64,000 bases of DNA from Primulina eburnea (taxonomy: Eukaryota > Streptophyta > Magnoliopsida > Lamiales > Gesneriaceae): assembly GCF_022965805.1 (NCBI RefSeq), contig NC_133106.1:38195881-38259880 (forward strand), read 5' to 3'. Positions 1-13,459 of this stretch are shown piece after piece. A program made the position numbers and the translations under genes. Position 1 is the stretch's first letter, and each line of letters opens with the position of its first letter. The notes below the pieces were generated by a model that saw nothing but the letters and a program-made list of their open reading frames with translations, did not search any database and was not told the DNA's origin.

Positions 1-2443
1 ACTGGTATGCCTTCACAACTGTTATGCCAAAATGATATTAGCTTCTGTAATCTCACACAATCAGACACATAAAAAATGTCAGTTTCCTTTATATTTACAT
101 TCTGCTTTGCATTATTTCTCTGCAAACAACTGTTTCCAGAAAATTAGATTAAAGCATACACTTGAGAGTAAATATCATGAGTTGCAGTATACAGTGTAAA
201 ATGTATGCCTTGGTCTGATCTGGTCCAGTCCAATGTATAATGATTCTTGTGATAAATTAAAGCTTTTGAAGCTTTGTGATGTACAATGTGATGAAGACGC
301 ACTTCCTCCTACTATCATGTTTTATGAGGAAATTGCATTTTGTAGCTAAAAAAGTTTACAATATAGAATCCTGCAATCACTATTTATAAGTTGGTAGATA
401 TTCTCGGAATAGCTAACAACTCCCTCAAACAAAACCACATAAGATAAAGCATACATGAAACTTATGATTTTGCGGGCATCAAAAAAATAAAAGTAAAATT
501 TACAAAAAAATAATCAAAAATAAAATCACACTATATATTAAAAAAAAACTACAGGATGTTATAGATTAATCAGAGAATCTTCAAAACAAAATCATGCTTT
601 AAGCTTACAATAAAAATAAACAAAATGAATCATAAAATATATATAAAAAAATAGCTACAGGCCTACAGTCAGATGATGTTACAGATTAATCAAAGAATCA
701 CAAAAAACGTATATCACTTGCTGGGTTCCCACAATAAACCCAACATAGCTTCGAGTGGTAACTATTGATAATTAATAACCAGTATAATTTTTCTGAAAAT
801 ATAAAACAGATGTCGAAAATATTCACATACTATACATTTACGCTATATATTGAGCAAAGAATACTAAAGTGGAATTTTTTATATTCAAATTATATATTAT
901 CTATTATTATCATACAATAATGATCAGGATATAAATTAATACAATAGAGATTATTATAACTTTATTTTATCATTATTCAAATAAATTAGTCAAAAATTAT
1001 AATTTATTATGCATACATACGAACTGATACGACAAATTGTACTAAAGATATACTATTTTTTAAAATACATTTTACCATATACATGCTTCTTATGTGCATT
1101 TTTAACTAGTCAGAAAATTTTAAAGATCCCTGGCTAATCATAAAATTGGACGAATGGTTCCAGGTAGTTACTCGAACACCCTTTCACCCTTTGGATCCTC
1201 AGCTAGCAGGATAATAAGGCATTAACATGAAGCACTATAAATTAACTATCCGTCATCATTGATGGTCTAACATAAAGTTTATAGGACTCATTAGGCATAT
1301 AGTTAGTATAAACTTACCAAGAAAATTAGCTTCCACATCAACCAATCCAAGCGCAAGGTAGTAATACCATTTGGCCTGCTTACAGAGAAAAAAACGCATA
1401 GGGAATATTTATAATGGCAAAAACTCATCCCTTAAATCACTTGCAATATCCAAAAATTATGCAGGAGAAGACAATCAAGGATGCTAAAATCAAGCATCCC
1501 ACACACGATATACTCAACGAAGCAACAAAACAATACCATATATGAGAGAGATGATATCCAATGCATAAAGACTCGAGCTTTGTTTTTATCATCTAGAAAA
1601 ATGCTGTGTAGTTTATAAGCAAGCATCAAAACAATACCATAGATGAGAAACATAATATTCAATGAATAAAGACTCAGGCTTTGTTTTTGTCATCTACAAA
1701 AATGCTGTGTAATGTATAATCAACTCAAGTTTTGATACGCAGTCGAAGTTAAGCTGTTTGTTCCGGAACATCTGAATTTCTTGGTGAGACTCAACAATAA
1801 AATTCAAAGTGAAAGCTACAAGCTTACCTTGAGAGGTTGCCTTCTGTAGAGCATAGTGCCACCGTATATCAATGCCAAGAGTACATAATTCAAGAAAGAC
1901 TGCGACGTGGGTGCATTAATACCTGCATTCGGAGACCAAACAAATGTTTCACGTTACATTGATGAAATATGCCGTAAATACAAAGACCCTTGTTCCAGAG
2001 CCTCTATGTTTAACCAGAGTTGCTGGAATGGATGTAGGTTAAGCCATAACCTGGTCATCTATTTTTTTAAAAAAATAACATATTTACATAATATTTTTTC
2101 GTTAGCAGGAAAAAGTGACTGCTTTCCCCAGGAAGCGTACAAAACAAAACTGTTATTCTAACAATGACCATAGGTATACAGAAGAGGCAGAAACATAGTT
2201 TCTACTAGATAACAGTTAACTGCAGACTCAACTCAAGCCCATAAAAATAAATAACATACTTTTTTAAGAAAAAGAAATCAATGTCTTGATCGTGAATTTG
2301 AAACTAACAAAAAGAAAACAAAAACCTTTTTTGGCGAGTTCAGAAGATGCAAATCCAGTTGAAGTGACGAGAAGAGAGAGAAATTGTCCCAAGGCAAGAC
2401 CCAACAATGTATTCTTCGTCCAAACATCCTTCCAATTCACCAT
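1..2443 (-). CDS. SLC35F/DUF914-type solute transporter, 5' part (runs off left edge)
   Basis: Exons read by eye on the minus strand: 2326-2443 (ATG at 2443-2441), 1828-1922, 1318-1375 and 1-18, the last continuing beyond the window. All junctions are GT-AG and phases agree (118+95 nt = 71 codons, then 58 nt, then TT completing a Val codon). The protein starts MVNWKDVWTKNTLLG and contains GINAPTSQSFLNYV, LIYGGTMLYRRQ, KWYYYLALGLVDVEANFL and VVKAYQ. These are hallmarks of the plant DUF914 / SLC35F1-F2-like family of drug/metabolite-superfamily membrane proteins. The visible piece carries the first two or three membrane helices. Substrate is unknown for the plant family. Intron 3 (19-1317) is about 1.3 kb and AT-rich, with no other exon seen. 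Family assignment is confident; the remaining exons lie outside the window. Confidence 0.88.
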
Positions 2444-2764
2444 AATTACTCAGTTTACGTGGGAACACAATGATTATTCACCAAATTTAGGGGGGGAAAA
2501 CTAGATCAAACGCAACAGAAGCTCAAAGGGTTCCCTTTCAAAAAGAAAAGGAAATTCAGATATAAAAGGGACCAAATCCTATATTGATCCTTGAAAAATT
2601 TATTCATTCACTCATGAATTAAAATCAATGGTGTTTACAACACGGATTTTATGTATTGGAGTCGACGTGATTATGGAATAGTGAGTCCCAAGGAACGGCT
2701 GTGACAAATTCCCAGCCGCCCAGTGACTCTTGCCAATCACAATTCTGTTTCGTCGAGTTGAGAT

Positions 2765-2766
<2 letters not shown>

Positions 2767-2818
<52 letters not shown>
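2767..2818. repeat. (TA)n microsatellite
   Basis: About 26 uninterrupted AT dinucleotides roughly 320 bp upstream of the SLC35F-like start codon. It leads straight into a 75-bp tandem repeat. Confidence 0.97.
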
Positions 2819-2822
<4 letters not shown>

Positions 2823-2962
2823 TCACCACTTTATCGGAGGCTTTTAGGTTAATTTTGCTGCGGTTTCGATTTATCAAATCAAAAATAATATATTTATTCA
2901 CCACTTTATGGGGGGCTTTTAGGTTTATTTTGCTGCGGGTTCGATTTATCAAATCAAAAAAG
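2816..2962. repeat. 75-bp tandem repeat, two copies
   Basis: Two diverged copies of a unit starting TTTATTCACCACTTTAT and ending TTTATCAAATCAAAAA. The first begins at 2818 and the second at 2893. A few substitutions separate them. Confidence 0.9.
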
Positions 2963-3407
2963 TTTTTCGAGTTGTAGGGGTCAACAATGCTTTATATATA
3001 TTCGTTGAAATAAATATATTTTAAGAAAATTTAAAAAATGTATCAAACTTTAAAATATAAATATAATGTAAATTGGTTTAAAATAATTTGACTGTATTAT
3101 TAATCAATTTTGTGAGATAACTATTTTACTTGATCATATTCATGAACAAATATATGTTTTTTATGTCAAAATTATTATTTTATCTTTAGATATAAATCGA
3201 GTTGATATATCTTGCGATTATAGATAAGTGAAACTATCTCATATAAAATATATCTGTTATCTGTAAGTTTATTGTTATCATTAGTATGGTGATTAATTTA
3301 AGTTGTTTAAGGAAAATATGATTATTTTATCTAACAAATGACCTCAAATATTTTTGGTTAATATCTTTTTAAAAGAATAATATAATAATTAGATTATTAG
3401 TATGTCT

Positions 3408-3562
3408 CTTGTGAGACATTTTTATGTATCTGTATCAGCTCTGCATGTATGTATAATAATAAGTAGTACTTTTTGCATAAAAAAAAATATTTTTTTATGG
3501 ATGACCCAAATAAGATATATGTCTTACAAAACTGACTCGTGAAAACAACTCACAAAAGTTTT
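3408..3562. mobile_element. Degenerate copy of the GTGAGAC-type MITE
   Basis: Recognisable pieces of the 182-bp family in reverse orientation: a TTGTGAGAC end, GGATGACCCAAATAAGA in the middle and CTCACAAAAGTTTTTT at the other end. It is too eroded to define the target duplication. Confidence 0.5.
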
Positions 3563-4313
3563 TTTTGTTAAATTATGCTATTGGAAATGACAAAAATATT
3601 AGTCAAATGTAGTTGATTATGTGATAAATAATAAAAAAGAAAAAGTTTAGGTTGTATTTAGATAGATATACTTGAAGTTGAAAATTTCAAATTAACGATA
3701 ATAAATCGATTTGTTTGTTTCACTTGATATTGAATTTCAAATATCAATACAAGTCCATGCAACCTTAATTTTGAATTTTAAGAGAAAAAAAAAAACTGTT
3801 GTGGGAAAAAACAAAAATGAATGATAGTGCTTTTCAATATGAACTTTGTGCTAGAGATTGACCAATTTTTTGAACTATTTAATCTAAATTCACTTTCAAA
3901 GAAATAAGTGTATATCTTTTTTAATATAAAAATTATTGTGATATGGTTTTGTGAGATAATTATTCTATTCAGTTAACAATTAAGAAATATTATTTTTTAT
4001 ATAAAAAAATATTCAAAAATATTATTTTTTTATTATAAATATAAATAAGATTGAATCATTACACGAATAAAGATATTCAAAATATTTTTAATAATATATA
4101 ACCTAAAAAAGCGGATAGATGTGTTTATTATTCTCACATGAGTGGGAATATTAATAAGGAAGATTACTTTCATTGGGAATTGAGGCGAGAATTGATGCTG
4201 CACCATATTCGGAAAAGAACAATTATATGAGAATTTAGGTCTTCGTTTGATGATAACAAACTATGGTTTTTGTTAGATAATAATTAGATTAAAGAATTTG
4301 ATGATAAAATATA

Positions 4314-4495
4314 AAGTGGGTCTTATGTGATACCGTCTCACGGATCATAATCTGTGAGATGGGTCAATCCTACCCATATTCACAATAAAAAGTAATATAC
4401 TTAGCGTAAAAAATAATATTCTTTTATGGATAATCCAAATAAGAGATCTGTCTCACAAATACGACCCGTGAGACCGTCTCACACAAATTTTTGCC
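4314..4495 (-). mobile_element. MITE, 182-bp Mutator-like family, intact copy
   Basis: Exactly 182 bp, flanked on both sides by the 9-bp direct repeat TAAAATATA (4305-4313 and 4496-4504). The ends carry inverted repeats built on TGAGACCGTCTCAC. It has no coding capacity. A 9-bp target duplication is typical of Mutator-like elements. It lies in reverse orientation relative to the copies at 32.7 and 46.0 kb. Confidence 0.88.
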
Positions 4496-5023
4496 TAAAA
4501 TATATGGTTTTATTATTTTTGTATAACGAAGTCTTATAGTCAGTATAATATTTCGAATTTACATCGGATAAATCTCGAATATATGCAAAAAAATCTTGCA
4601 AACCGCTTACTCAAAACTGGACAAACTTAGATACTCGATAACGGGAAAAATATCTGATTTTATAGTGTTCGGAGGGATTCCACCACCAGACGTGCCCATA
4701 AGCAAAAATACTTTAGGTGATTACTTGATTCTCATCATAAAGATTATATAGTTGAGTGGTAATCAAGCTGCATATGCTTATTCCATTTCGCTTTGAATTT
4801 TGACCCACCAACAAACAAAACATAAAAGAAAGGTTGTTCAACACCCGATATATTTCTATATCAAAACACAAACTTTAATAATTAATTCAAACTAGAATTT
4901 GGTCTGATTAGCTCGATAATTTATTACAGTAGGAATCTGCATGTCCGTTGCGAATCATAATATATATTTTTTTAGATGAAGTAAACATTTAATGAATTTG
5001 ATGTTATTTCGGTGAACAATTGC

Positions 5024-5184
5024 TGCTTCGACGCTACATGTGGGGTACTGTCCCACATGGTTTGGATGAACAAGATTCACACACATGTTTAAAAAAATTA
5101 ATGGACCTCATGTTTGTGTGGCTAAATTTTAGTCATTGATTCTATCATGGGGTAGTGTCCCCTACATGTAAGATGAAATCAACC
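5024..5184. mobile_element. MITE of a second family (ACATGTGGGGTA ends)
   Basis: About 160 bp with inverted terminal segments: CTACATGTGGGGTACTGTCC on the left and GGGGTAGTGTCCCCTACATG on the right. It is bracketed by GAACAAT on both sides (left around 5014-5020, right around 5189-5195), a possible target duplication. A related copy lies at 18.3-18.5 kb. Non-coding. Confidence 0.55.
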
Positions 5185-6126
5185 GTGAAGAACAATACAT
5201 AAGAACCAAATTACTTTATTTAGTTTGTGCGAGGGCCGAATCTTTATTAGTTTATTTAATTAGCATGCATTGAAGAATCACTAGTCTGAACATTAATTAG
5301 TATGCATTGAAAATTTTGATTCTAACCGTATATATTAGTGGTATTAGCATTGGCCCTACACTCTTTAAGCTGTAGCGTCGAATTGAAATTAGGCACCACT
5401 TTGATGATTTGATCTTGAATAGATTAAAGAAATCGTGGATCGTAAGGTAAATCTAACATTTGAGCCTAATGATTCATGTCAATTGTGATTATTGGAAATA
5501 AAATGACTTAAATCACTTGATTGAATAAATTTAAGAAAATGGATAAAAATTAAATTATTTGTCACATGACGGAGTTTTCAGGAGCTTCAAAGGCTACGTA
5601 TAAATTATATGGTGTTTGATAAATTATCTGAGTTACATAGAAATCGGTTATTTTCTCGATGTTTGACAAAGCCACGTGATGATCCTACGTATATGACTTT
5701 TATCTGTTATTTTTTTTATTTATGTGGTATTATATGTTAAATCGCATGTTAGTTGGTAAATTATATAGTCGTGTAAGAATATCCAGTGTATGTTTTTTTT
5801 ATGTGCATTGAATGTTTATCTGATGTATTCATGAATTTATTGTGTTGTCATAGCATATTGAGTCATGACTCATTTGATAATGATATATGTTGATTTTGTT
5901 GAGATATATCGAGTCATCGAATGGACGAGTGTGAGAGGAATAACCACATTCTTGGAGGTTTATTTCATCTTATCCATGTGGGCATTTCCTCCATGATAGG
6001 ATGAATGGCCAAGATTTGCCCATGCATATATAAGACCCACTTTTTTAAAAACAATTGTATGTGTGGCAAGATCTTACCCGTTGAAATGAAATGAGGGTAG
6101 TGGATGACAACTAGGGACTCATGGCC

Positions 6127-6306
6127 TTGCAAAACTTGTGTGAGACGGTCTCACATGTTGTATTTGTGAGACGAATATCTTATTTGAGTTATCCATGAAA
6201 AAGTATTACTTTTTATGCAAAGCGTATTACTTTTTATCGTGAATATGGGTAGGGTTGACCCATCTCGCATTAAGATCCGTGAGACGGTCTCACATGAGAC
6301 TCACTC
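6127..6306 (+). mobile_element. MITE, 182-bp family, copy without clear target duplication
   Basis: A 180-bp copy of the GTGAGACGGTCTCAC family in forward orientation, containing the internal pair of AGTATTACTTTTTATG-like segments. The flanks do not show a matching 9-bp repeat. The next copy starts only 13 bp downstream in the opposite orientation. Confidence 0.8.
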
Positions 6307-6319
6307 ATATTATTTTCAT

Positions 6320-6488
6320 TAGTAGATCTTTTGTGAGACGATTTTACGAATCTTTATCTGTGAGACGGGTCAACTCTATCGATATTAACAATAAAAAATA
6401 ATACTTTTTACTTTTTCATGGATGACCCAAATAAGAGATTCGTCTAACAAAATACGACCTGTGACACCGTCTCACACAAATTTTTACC
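6320..6488 (-). mobile_element. MITE, 182-bp family, shortened copy
   Basis: A 169-bp diverged copy in reverse orientation, flanked by TATTTTCAT (6311-6319) and TATTTCGAT (6489-6497). These match at seven of nine positions and are a plausible decayed 9-bp target duplication. Confidence 0.72.
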
Positions 6489-6756
6489 TATTTCGATAGT
6501 TTATAAAAAATTAATTTTATAATGAAAATATTATTTATTATTATAAATATAGACATAAATTCTTATAACAAGATATCTAATATTTCAACATATGAGAAAA
6601 GAATAACGTAATTTTTAAAATAAATAATTTTTAAAAATTAATTTATCTTTTAAAAAATTGCAAAACTTTGTTTTTTTAAAAAAAATTTCTTCATATTTTT
6701 TGAACATTTAAAAACAGTGTTCAAGCATCCTTTTATTTTTTGGGCAGATGAAAATT

Positions 6757-7302
6757 TAGAGGTGTTCAAACTTCGGATAAAACCGAAAAAATCGAAAATT
6801 CAAACCGAAAAAACCGAACCGAAAACCGAATTTTATAATTCGGATATAAATGTTAAAACCGAAATTAATTTGGTTCGATTTCGGATTATAAATGTCAAAA
6901 CCGAACCGACCGAAAAAACCGAAATTTAATTAAATTAATAATATTATTTTTATTTTATATTATTTATTGAGATGATATTAATGAATGAAGAATTATTTTG
7001 AATAATAGTTAGTTGATTATTGTTTATGTAATTCATTTATACTTTATATTTAAATATTTTACTAAGAAATCATTTAAAAAGATAATATATTATATTTTAT
7101 AATATATTTATATTGTTAATTTAAATAATTGTATCAAACCGAAATAATCGATCGAAATAATCGAATCATTTCGGTAGAAAACCGAATCGAACCGGAGAAA
7201 AATGGTTCAGATATCGGATTATATATTTGTAAAACCGAAAACCGAAAAAATCGAAATAAAAAACCGAAAATCGAACCAAACCGACCGATAAACATCCTTA
7301 GA
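6757..7302. mobile_element. CCGAA-rich putative non-autonomous DNA element
   Basis: Two blocks dense in AACCGAAAACCGAA-type motifs (about 6770-6930 and 7130-7295) flank an AT-rich core. The left edge reads GAGGTGTTCAAAC and the right edge, reverse-complemented, GGATGTTTATCGG, resembling the inverted ends of hAT-like plant elements. I could not fix a target duplication. It ends about 200 bp before the IPMS start codon, so it may form part of the promoter. Confidence 0.45.
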
Positions 7303-7499
7303 TGCAATGACCGAGAAGTCATTATCCTCTGCCATAGAGAGAGACAGACGTGTTTAATTATCAGTCTAGTCGTCAACTTCAGCCCAAAATGCAGAGAATA
7401 CTATAGGGTTCACTTATTTTCTATTTTCTATATATTTATATTTATATTGCTGTAATATATTTATAAGAAAAAATTAACTCAACAGGCTCAGAAAAATCA

Positions 7500-10400
7500 A
7501 TGGCGGCTGCTGCCTCTTCTTCTTCTTCCTCCATTTGCAGGCCGTCACGAATAACGCATGCAATCCCTAAAACCTCAACCCCCTTCCGTTCCTTATACTT
7601 CTGTAAACACAGGGATGCTTCCGCTGCCGCCGTCATTCGCTGCTCGCTCCGTCGCCCCGAGTACGTCCCCAATCGTATCTTGGACCCTAGATACGTGCGC
7701 GTATTCGACACCACTCTTCGCGACGGCGAGCAGTCCCCCGGAGCCACCATGACCACCGAGGAGAAGCTGGACATCGCACGCCAGCTTGCTAGGCTTGGTG
7801 TCGACATCATTGAAGCTGGATTCCCAGCCTCTTCCGAGGCGGATTTCGAGGCCGTTAAAAAAATTGCCCTCGAGGTTGGGAACGGCGATGGTTCAGATTA
7901 CGTTCCGGTTATCTGTGGATTGGCGAGGTGTAACAAGAGGGACATTGACAAGTCGTGGGAAGCAGTGAAATATGCGAAGAAGCCTAGGATTCACGCGTTT
8001 ATTGCTACTAGTGAGATTCACATGAAAGAAAAGTTGAAAATGACACCAGAACAGGTGATTGATAAAGCTAGGAGTATGGTCACTTATGCCAGAAGTTTGG
8101 GATGTAATGATGTTGAATTCAGTCCTGAGGATGCTGGAAGGTTTTTCCATAACTTTCTTTATTAGGATTTATAGTTTGTAATCGATTTTTTTTTTTAATT
8201 TTTATTTTTTGTTTCTTACAGATCAGACAGGGAGTTTCTTTATCAGATTCTGGGAGAAGTTATTAAGGCGGGAGCGACAACCCTTAACATTCCAGATACA
8301 GTTGGCTTCAATTTGCCTGGCGAATTCGGGCAAATGATCGCTGATATAAAAGCGAATACCCCTGGAATTGAAAATGTAATAATTTCCACACACTGTCAGA
8401 ATGACCTTGGACTTTCAACAGCTAACACTGTAGAGGTATGAAATTTCTTGCCCTTTATCGTATGATTTATATCCCCAAGTTCATTCTGCATTTAGGTGGA
8501 AGCTCATCTTACAACAGGGGGTACGTGCTGGTGCAAGGCAAGTTGAGGTCACTATTAATGGAATCGGGGAAAGAGCTGGTAATGCTTCATTAGAGGAGGT
8601 GCGTCCTCTTCTATCTATAAATCTTTTACGTTTGGTTTTACTTTTGAAAACCTGTCTTTTTTTAGTTAAGAAACCTCTCAGTATATTTTACAGGTTCTTT
8701 CCGCTACTACTATTATACAATTTTGTACACTAGTTTGAGTTTATGCATATTTTGTAAGAGGGTCATTTGCATTTACACCCCCCACATTCCCTTACATTTT
8801 ATGCAGTCACCTTCCTTATCAAATGTAAAAATTATAACATGCAAGGGAGGTGAACCAAAAGCATAAAGTGCGTGGGAGTTTAATGCAAATTACCCTATTG
8901 TAAGATCAGGGTGCAATAACTTTTCTAGATTATTTTGCTTTCCTGCAGGTAGTAATGATCTTGAAGTGCCGTGGAGAGGAAGCATTGGATGGTCTTTATA
9001 CAGGGATTAATACTCAGCATATTGTCATGGCGAGCAAGATGGTATGCTGTCCTCAGCTTCTTTTTAGTTTATTTCTTCTCTTTGTAAGTTTGTGTCACAC
9101 TTCATTCATAGGTAGAAGAATATAGTGGGCTGCGTGTTCAACCACACAAAGCGATTGTTGGAGCTAATGCTTTTGCTCATGAAAGTGGCATCCATCAGGT
9201 TGGTGTTGAACGCACTGAATGCCCGAAAATTACTCAGTTTTACTCGTTCATGCTTCTTCATTTTAGTTTGACAGGGAAAATATATTCTGTAACTCTTATT
9301 TAGTGAAAGGACAACTTTTATTTTTAAAGGGAGTTCTTTATTCATGATATCATGTATCAATCTTTTTTCCTCTCTTACATTTTCTTGTTTCTAGCACGCA
9401 TTGAATTCCTTCCTGAGCAATATGGTCATTTCTATTTTGTGGAACTCATGCAAGTTTAAATCCACGCATTTATTCCAATTCATTGTTGTAAATCCTCTTT
9501 ATAGCAGGTTTTTCAATTTTTTTTGTAGGATGGAATGCTTAAAAATAAAAATACATATGAAATTATGTCTCCTGAAGATATTGGACTTCTTCGCTCTAAT
9601 GAATCGGGTATAGTGCTGGGAAAACTCAGGTGTGATGGAAAGCCCAATATGGTTTCTTTTCTTTTGTGTCTGTTTTTTTCTTTCAATTTTTTTTCTATTG
9701 CAACGTTTAAATGTTGGTCAAACCAACGCACCAAACTCATCATGAAGGATTATGATTTACTCAGCAGGTCCTTCACTTTGTGCTTTTTTATATTGTCCAT
9801 TTGAAACTGGTTTTCGTACACGAATTTAGCCTGGAGCATTAAGATATCCAACTGTATTTTTCATTTCATCTATTGTCTAGTAAAAAACAGTTTACCAAAA
9901 GCACGGGAGAATCTTGTGTTTCACCAGGTAAGGCTCAGTTTATGAGATAACTACCTTGGATTGTGTGCAACATACTTGAGATGGCTGTGAAATCCATATG
10001 AGCTCATATACCCCATTGATATTAAATGTACTTGGTGTATTTCACTGGCAGCATAGAAAAATTGTGGATAGTTGAAACTGCAAGTTTGCAACATATTCTG
10101 TATGTTCAGATTTTCTTTAAGATGCTATTTAGAATAAAGCAACACGATCAGTAACAGCTTTTTGAAACAAAATGAAGATGTGTAGGCAAAAGATGGATTT
10201 GTGGGTTTGCAGGTGTTGACCCCTTTTATATTTTACTGCTGAAAAAACAAGTTATTTCATTAGTGACATTTTCATACCATACGTTGTTTTTGCTCATCAG
10301 CGGCATTTGTCGTTCATTCGTTCAGGAGTAAAGAGCAAGTGTCCAGAAATTAGGTCATTTATCCATCTTCCTGTATCTGAATATGAAATTTGTTTGTTCT

Positions 10401-11927
10401 TGCTTCTTTGTATGGATAGTTTTCGTATGAGTTTATTGATGTAACTGCTATCAAGAAAACGGTCGTCACATTGTGGATTTTTATATCGAGGGAGTACCTT
10501 TTGTAATACTGTTTGTTTGCATAATTTTTTGAACAGTGGACGCCATGCTTTGAAAGCCAAAATGTTGGAGGTAAGTTACAAATTCAAGCTTAGTTAATAG
10601 TGATCTATATAGTTTGTGAATTATTGTTATATTGTACGAACTTGACTTTTATGAATGTGATTGCAGCTTGGATATGATATTGATGGCAAGGAACTTGATG
10701 ATCTATTCTCACGTTTCAAATCTGTTGCTGGAAATAAAAAGGTACCTGAATTCTCTGATATCGAAGGTCTAGTTATATCTGTAAAATTCTGATTAGAACA
10801 GAGTATTCATTCTTTAGTTCAATTGCCGACGAATCATAAAAGCGAAAACATGCTTAGGATTGTGCATGATTCACCCTTTGAGACTATTCTTGATGTATTG
10901 AATTTGCCTGTTAGATTTCGTTGTTGTTGGCGTTCTTGTATTCATGGGAGTATTTTTTTTCCAGCTTATCACCGATGATGACCTAATTGCTCTAGTTTCC
11001 GATGAAGTTTTCCAACCACTAGTGATTTGGAAGTTTGAAGATGTACAGGTACAGCAACTAGCGTCGTCTTAAATTTCATTGCAGTTTGCTTTCTTGAATA
11101 GTTCAGTCAATTTGTGATCAATGTCCCTCGTGAATAGGTTACATGTGGTACTCTTGGCCTTTCGACTGCAACAGTTAAACTTACTGATGCTAGCGGAACT
11201 GAACTCATTGCTTGTTCAGTTGGGACTGGACCTGTTGATGCAGCTTATAAGGCCATTGATCTCATTGTGAAGGTTTAGAATTTCAGCTGGACACTGTATT
11301 TATTATTGTTATTCTTACGCTAATGCACTCAGTAGATTTTGTAAATATAAATGGTAAATTGGTGATGTATCATCCAAATTCCAATACTTGGTAGTATTTA
11401 ATCATTTTTACTGCTACTGTACTTAATGTCATCTGGCAATGGAAATGAAGCTATGGGTGTTTTAAAGCTGTATTATTGTGCACAGTTCTTTTCTGAGATC
11501 TGAATGACCTTGTCACTCCTTTCTTCTGTTTGTAGGTTCCTGTCAAACTTCTGGAGTATTCCATGAATTCAGTCACAGAAGGTATAGATGCTATTGCAAC
11601 GACAAGGGTTCTAATTCAAGGAGTAGATAGTGTGCCTGCAACCCATGCTTCGACTGGACAAACTGTTAATCGAGCATTCAGGTATGAGCCAAAATTTAAT
11701 TCCACTTGTTCTCAAGTTAAATAATCACAATGTTCCTTTTGTGTTGTACGTCAAGATTCATTTCTTTTGCAACTTTTATCGACAGTGGAACTGGAGCAGA
11801 TATGGATATCGTGATCTCTAGCGTTCGAGCCTATGTTGGTGCACTGAACAAGTTGCTCGGGGTAAAAAATCGCTTGAAAGTAGATGATGTCAATGAAAAG
11901 AAGGCGTTGCAAGTACATATAAAATGA
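7500..11927 (+). CDS. IPMS: 2-isopropylmalate synthase, chloroplast precursor
   Basis: Twelve exons: 7500-8140, 8222-8435, 8518-8598, 8949-9041, 9112-9198, 9529-9629, 10537-10570, 10667-10741, 10965-11048, 11138-11272, 11536-11681, 11786-11927. They total 1833 nt, 610 aa; all introns are GT-AG. The enzyme condenses acetyl-CoA with 2-oxoisovalerate, the first committed step of leucine synthesis in plastids. Residues 1-50 are Ser/Ala-rich and look like a transit peptide. The catalytic TIM barrel shows [12 protein letters not shown] (70-81) and the metal site [13 protein letters not shown] (from 271), followed by [14 protein letters not shown] and [13 protein letters not shown]. Residues from about 471 ([41 protein letters not shown]) form the leucine-sensing LeuA regulatory domain. 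That domain is absent from methylthioalkylmalate synthases, which argues for true IPMS. Length fits the 600-630 aa typical of plants. The C-terminus is somewhat short. Confidence 0.95.
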
Positions 11928-12028
11928 TTTATTTCTTAAGAAAACCTGTCGCAATTGTCTTGGCAGACGATGGAGTTGGCGAGGATGGGATGGAGTTGGC
12001 GAGGATGATAATTTTCTTCAATTCCTGC

Positions 12029-12033
<5 letters not shown>

Positions 12034-12093
<60 letters not shown>
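12034..12093. repeat. (TA)n microsatellite in IPMS 3' flank
   Basis: About 30 TA dinucleotides starting roughly 105 bp after the IPMS stop codon, probably in or just beyond the 3' UTR. Confidence 0.97.
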
Positions 12094-12098
<5 letters not shown>

Positions 12099-13459
12099 GT
12101 ATCTGTCTGAAAATAAATCTTCGTTGGTATTGTTCGTTCGTTCGTTTGGTGCTGAATGTTAAAATGTTTTATTTTGTATCGAGACGTGATGTTTAAGTTC
12201 AAAGAAATCTCTGAGACCACCATCTCATTTGTCCGCATTCACGAGCTGCACCGACGGTTTGATACTCATCCGGTGGCTGGCCTGCCTACAGGAAAATGAC
12301 AAAACTGTGGTGGACGAGTTTAACCAAAGTTTTAGCGTCAGAACAATTTCACGAGTTTAACGAGGTTCATCAAAAGCCGGATTCATAAAATAAACAAAAG
12401 CAGGAGACTTGGATTCCATGTAGTTGAATTCCACGTTACACTGATCTAAAACACTATGAGAAGATGAAGGTGTAGTTCTCATTTTTGCTTGTGTTTTCAG
12501 AACCCCTAGAAATACCTCCACGGTATGAGAATTCGTTGGTGGGTTAAATTCGCGGTAAAATAATTTTGTCGACATTTACGATACTAATTATATTTTTTCT
12601 ATGATATACTAATATGTCTCATCTTTCAATTGTCAAATATAATATACAATTACACTTTTCAACGTGTCCGACATATTTTCGTGACATAGGTGACCATATA
12701 CGTAGGTGATCTGGGACATGTATCTTCTCTGTAGATGTACCATATCTATTTAAGGGTCAAAATAATAATTAATATGCTGTAAAAATTGTCTTTGCATACG
12801 TGTCGTTTCTCTAATATTTCTCGGTAAAATTCAGTCTCCTGACTTCGGACTCTCAAGTGTACAAATACGAACACTTGATCTCTTTTGTTTCATATTAATT
12901 TTTAAATATTACACTCGACCTATGTTGTTCATGATTGGATTTAAGGTATTAAAAATCATAATTATTGAATAATTAAAATTTGATTTATTAATTTTGATCA
13001 ATTATTCATTGTTGGATCAAACTGAATTATGTATGTTGACAAAAAAAAAATGAAATTTTCGAGTTGTATTTAATAATCTAAATTCATAAAATTCTCAGAT
13101 GAGTTGGAAAAGAATAAAATTTTCAAGCCGTATTTATTGTCAATTGTTAAGATTTTGTCACTCGGATATCGAGAATTAAGGTAATTTCGTTTTTTTGACA
13201 GCATAAGCTTTATATAATTTGTGAGAACCGGCGCACCTGATCACTTCAAATGCAGATAACCGATCCCACACGGATCAAAACGCTATCGTCTAGCAGGGTT
13301 CATCGGCAATGCACAGCCGGAGCTGCACATCACTCAATAGGCATTGAAGACATCAATGGAAAGAGACTGCCAGCAACGGAAACGGTGGCCAACACGTGGC
13401 ATCTCTACAGCACGACAACGTCCGCAGAAGAGTTGAATTATCATTCACACTATGTCATG

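Larger units (their letters stand above)
2444..7499. other. Intergenic region between SLC35F-like and IPMS genes
   Basis: Five kilobases of AT-rich DNA between two divergently oriented genes. It holds a (TA)n tract with a 75-bp tandem repeat, four copies or relics of a GTGAGAC-type MITE, one copy of a second MITE family near 5.0-5.2 kb, and a CCGAA-rich element ending about 200 bp before the IPMS start codon. I see no coding exon. The open frames here are short and made of low-complexity or repeat DNA. The IPMS leader probably starts in the last 100-150 bp. Confidence 0.7.

Noticed and set aside
6717..6929. Open frame made of repeated KTE/TEKTE residues
   Set aside because: A by-product of the CCGAA repeats of a non-coding element.
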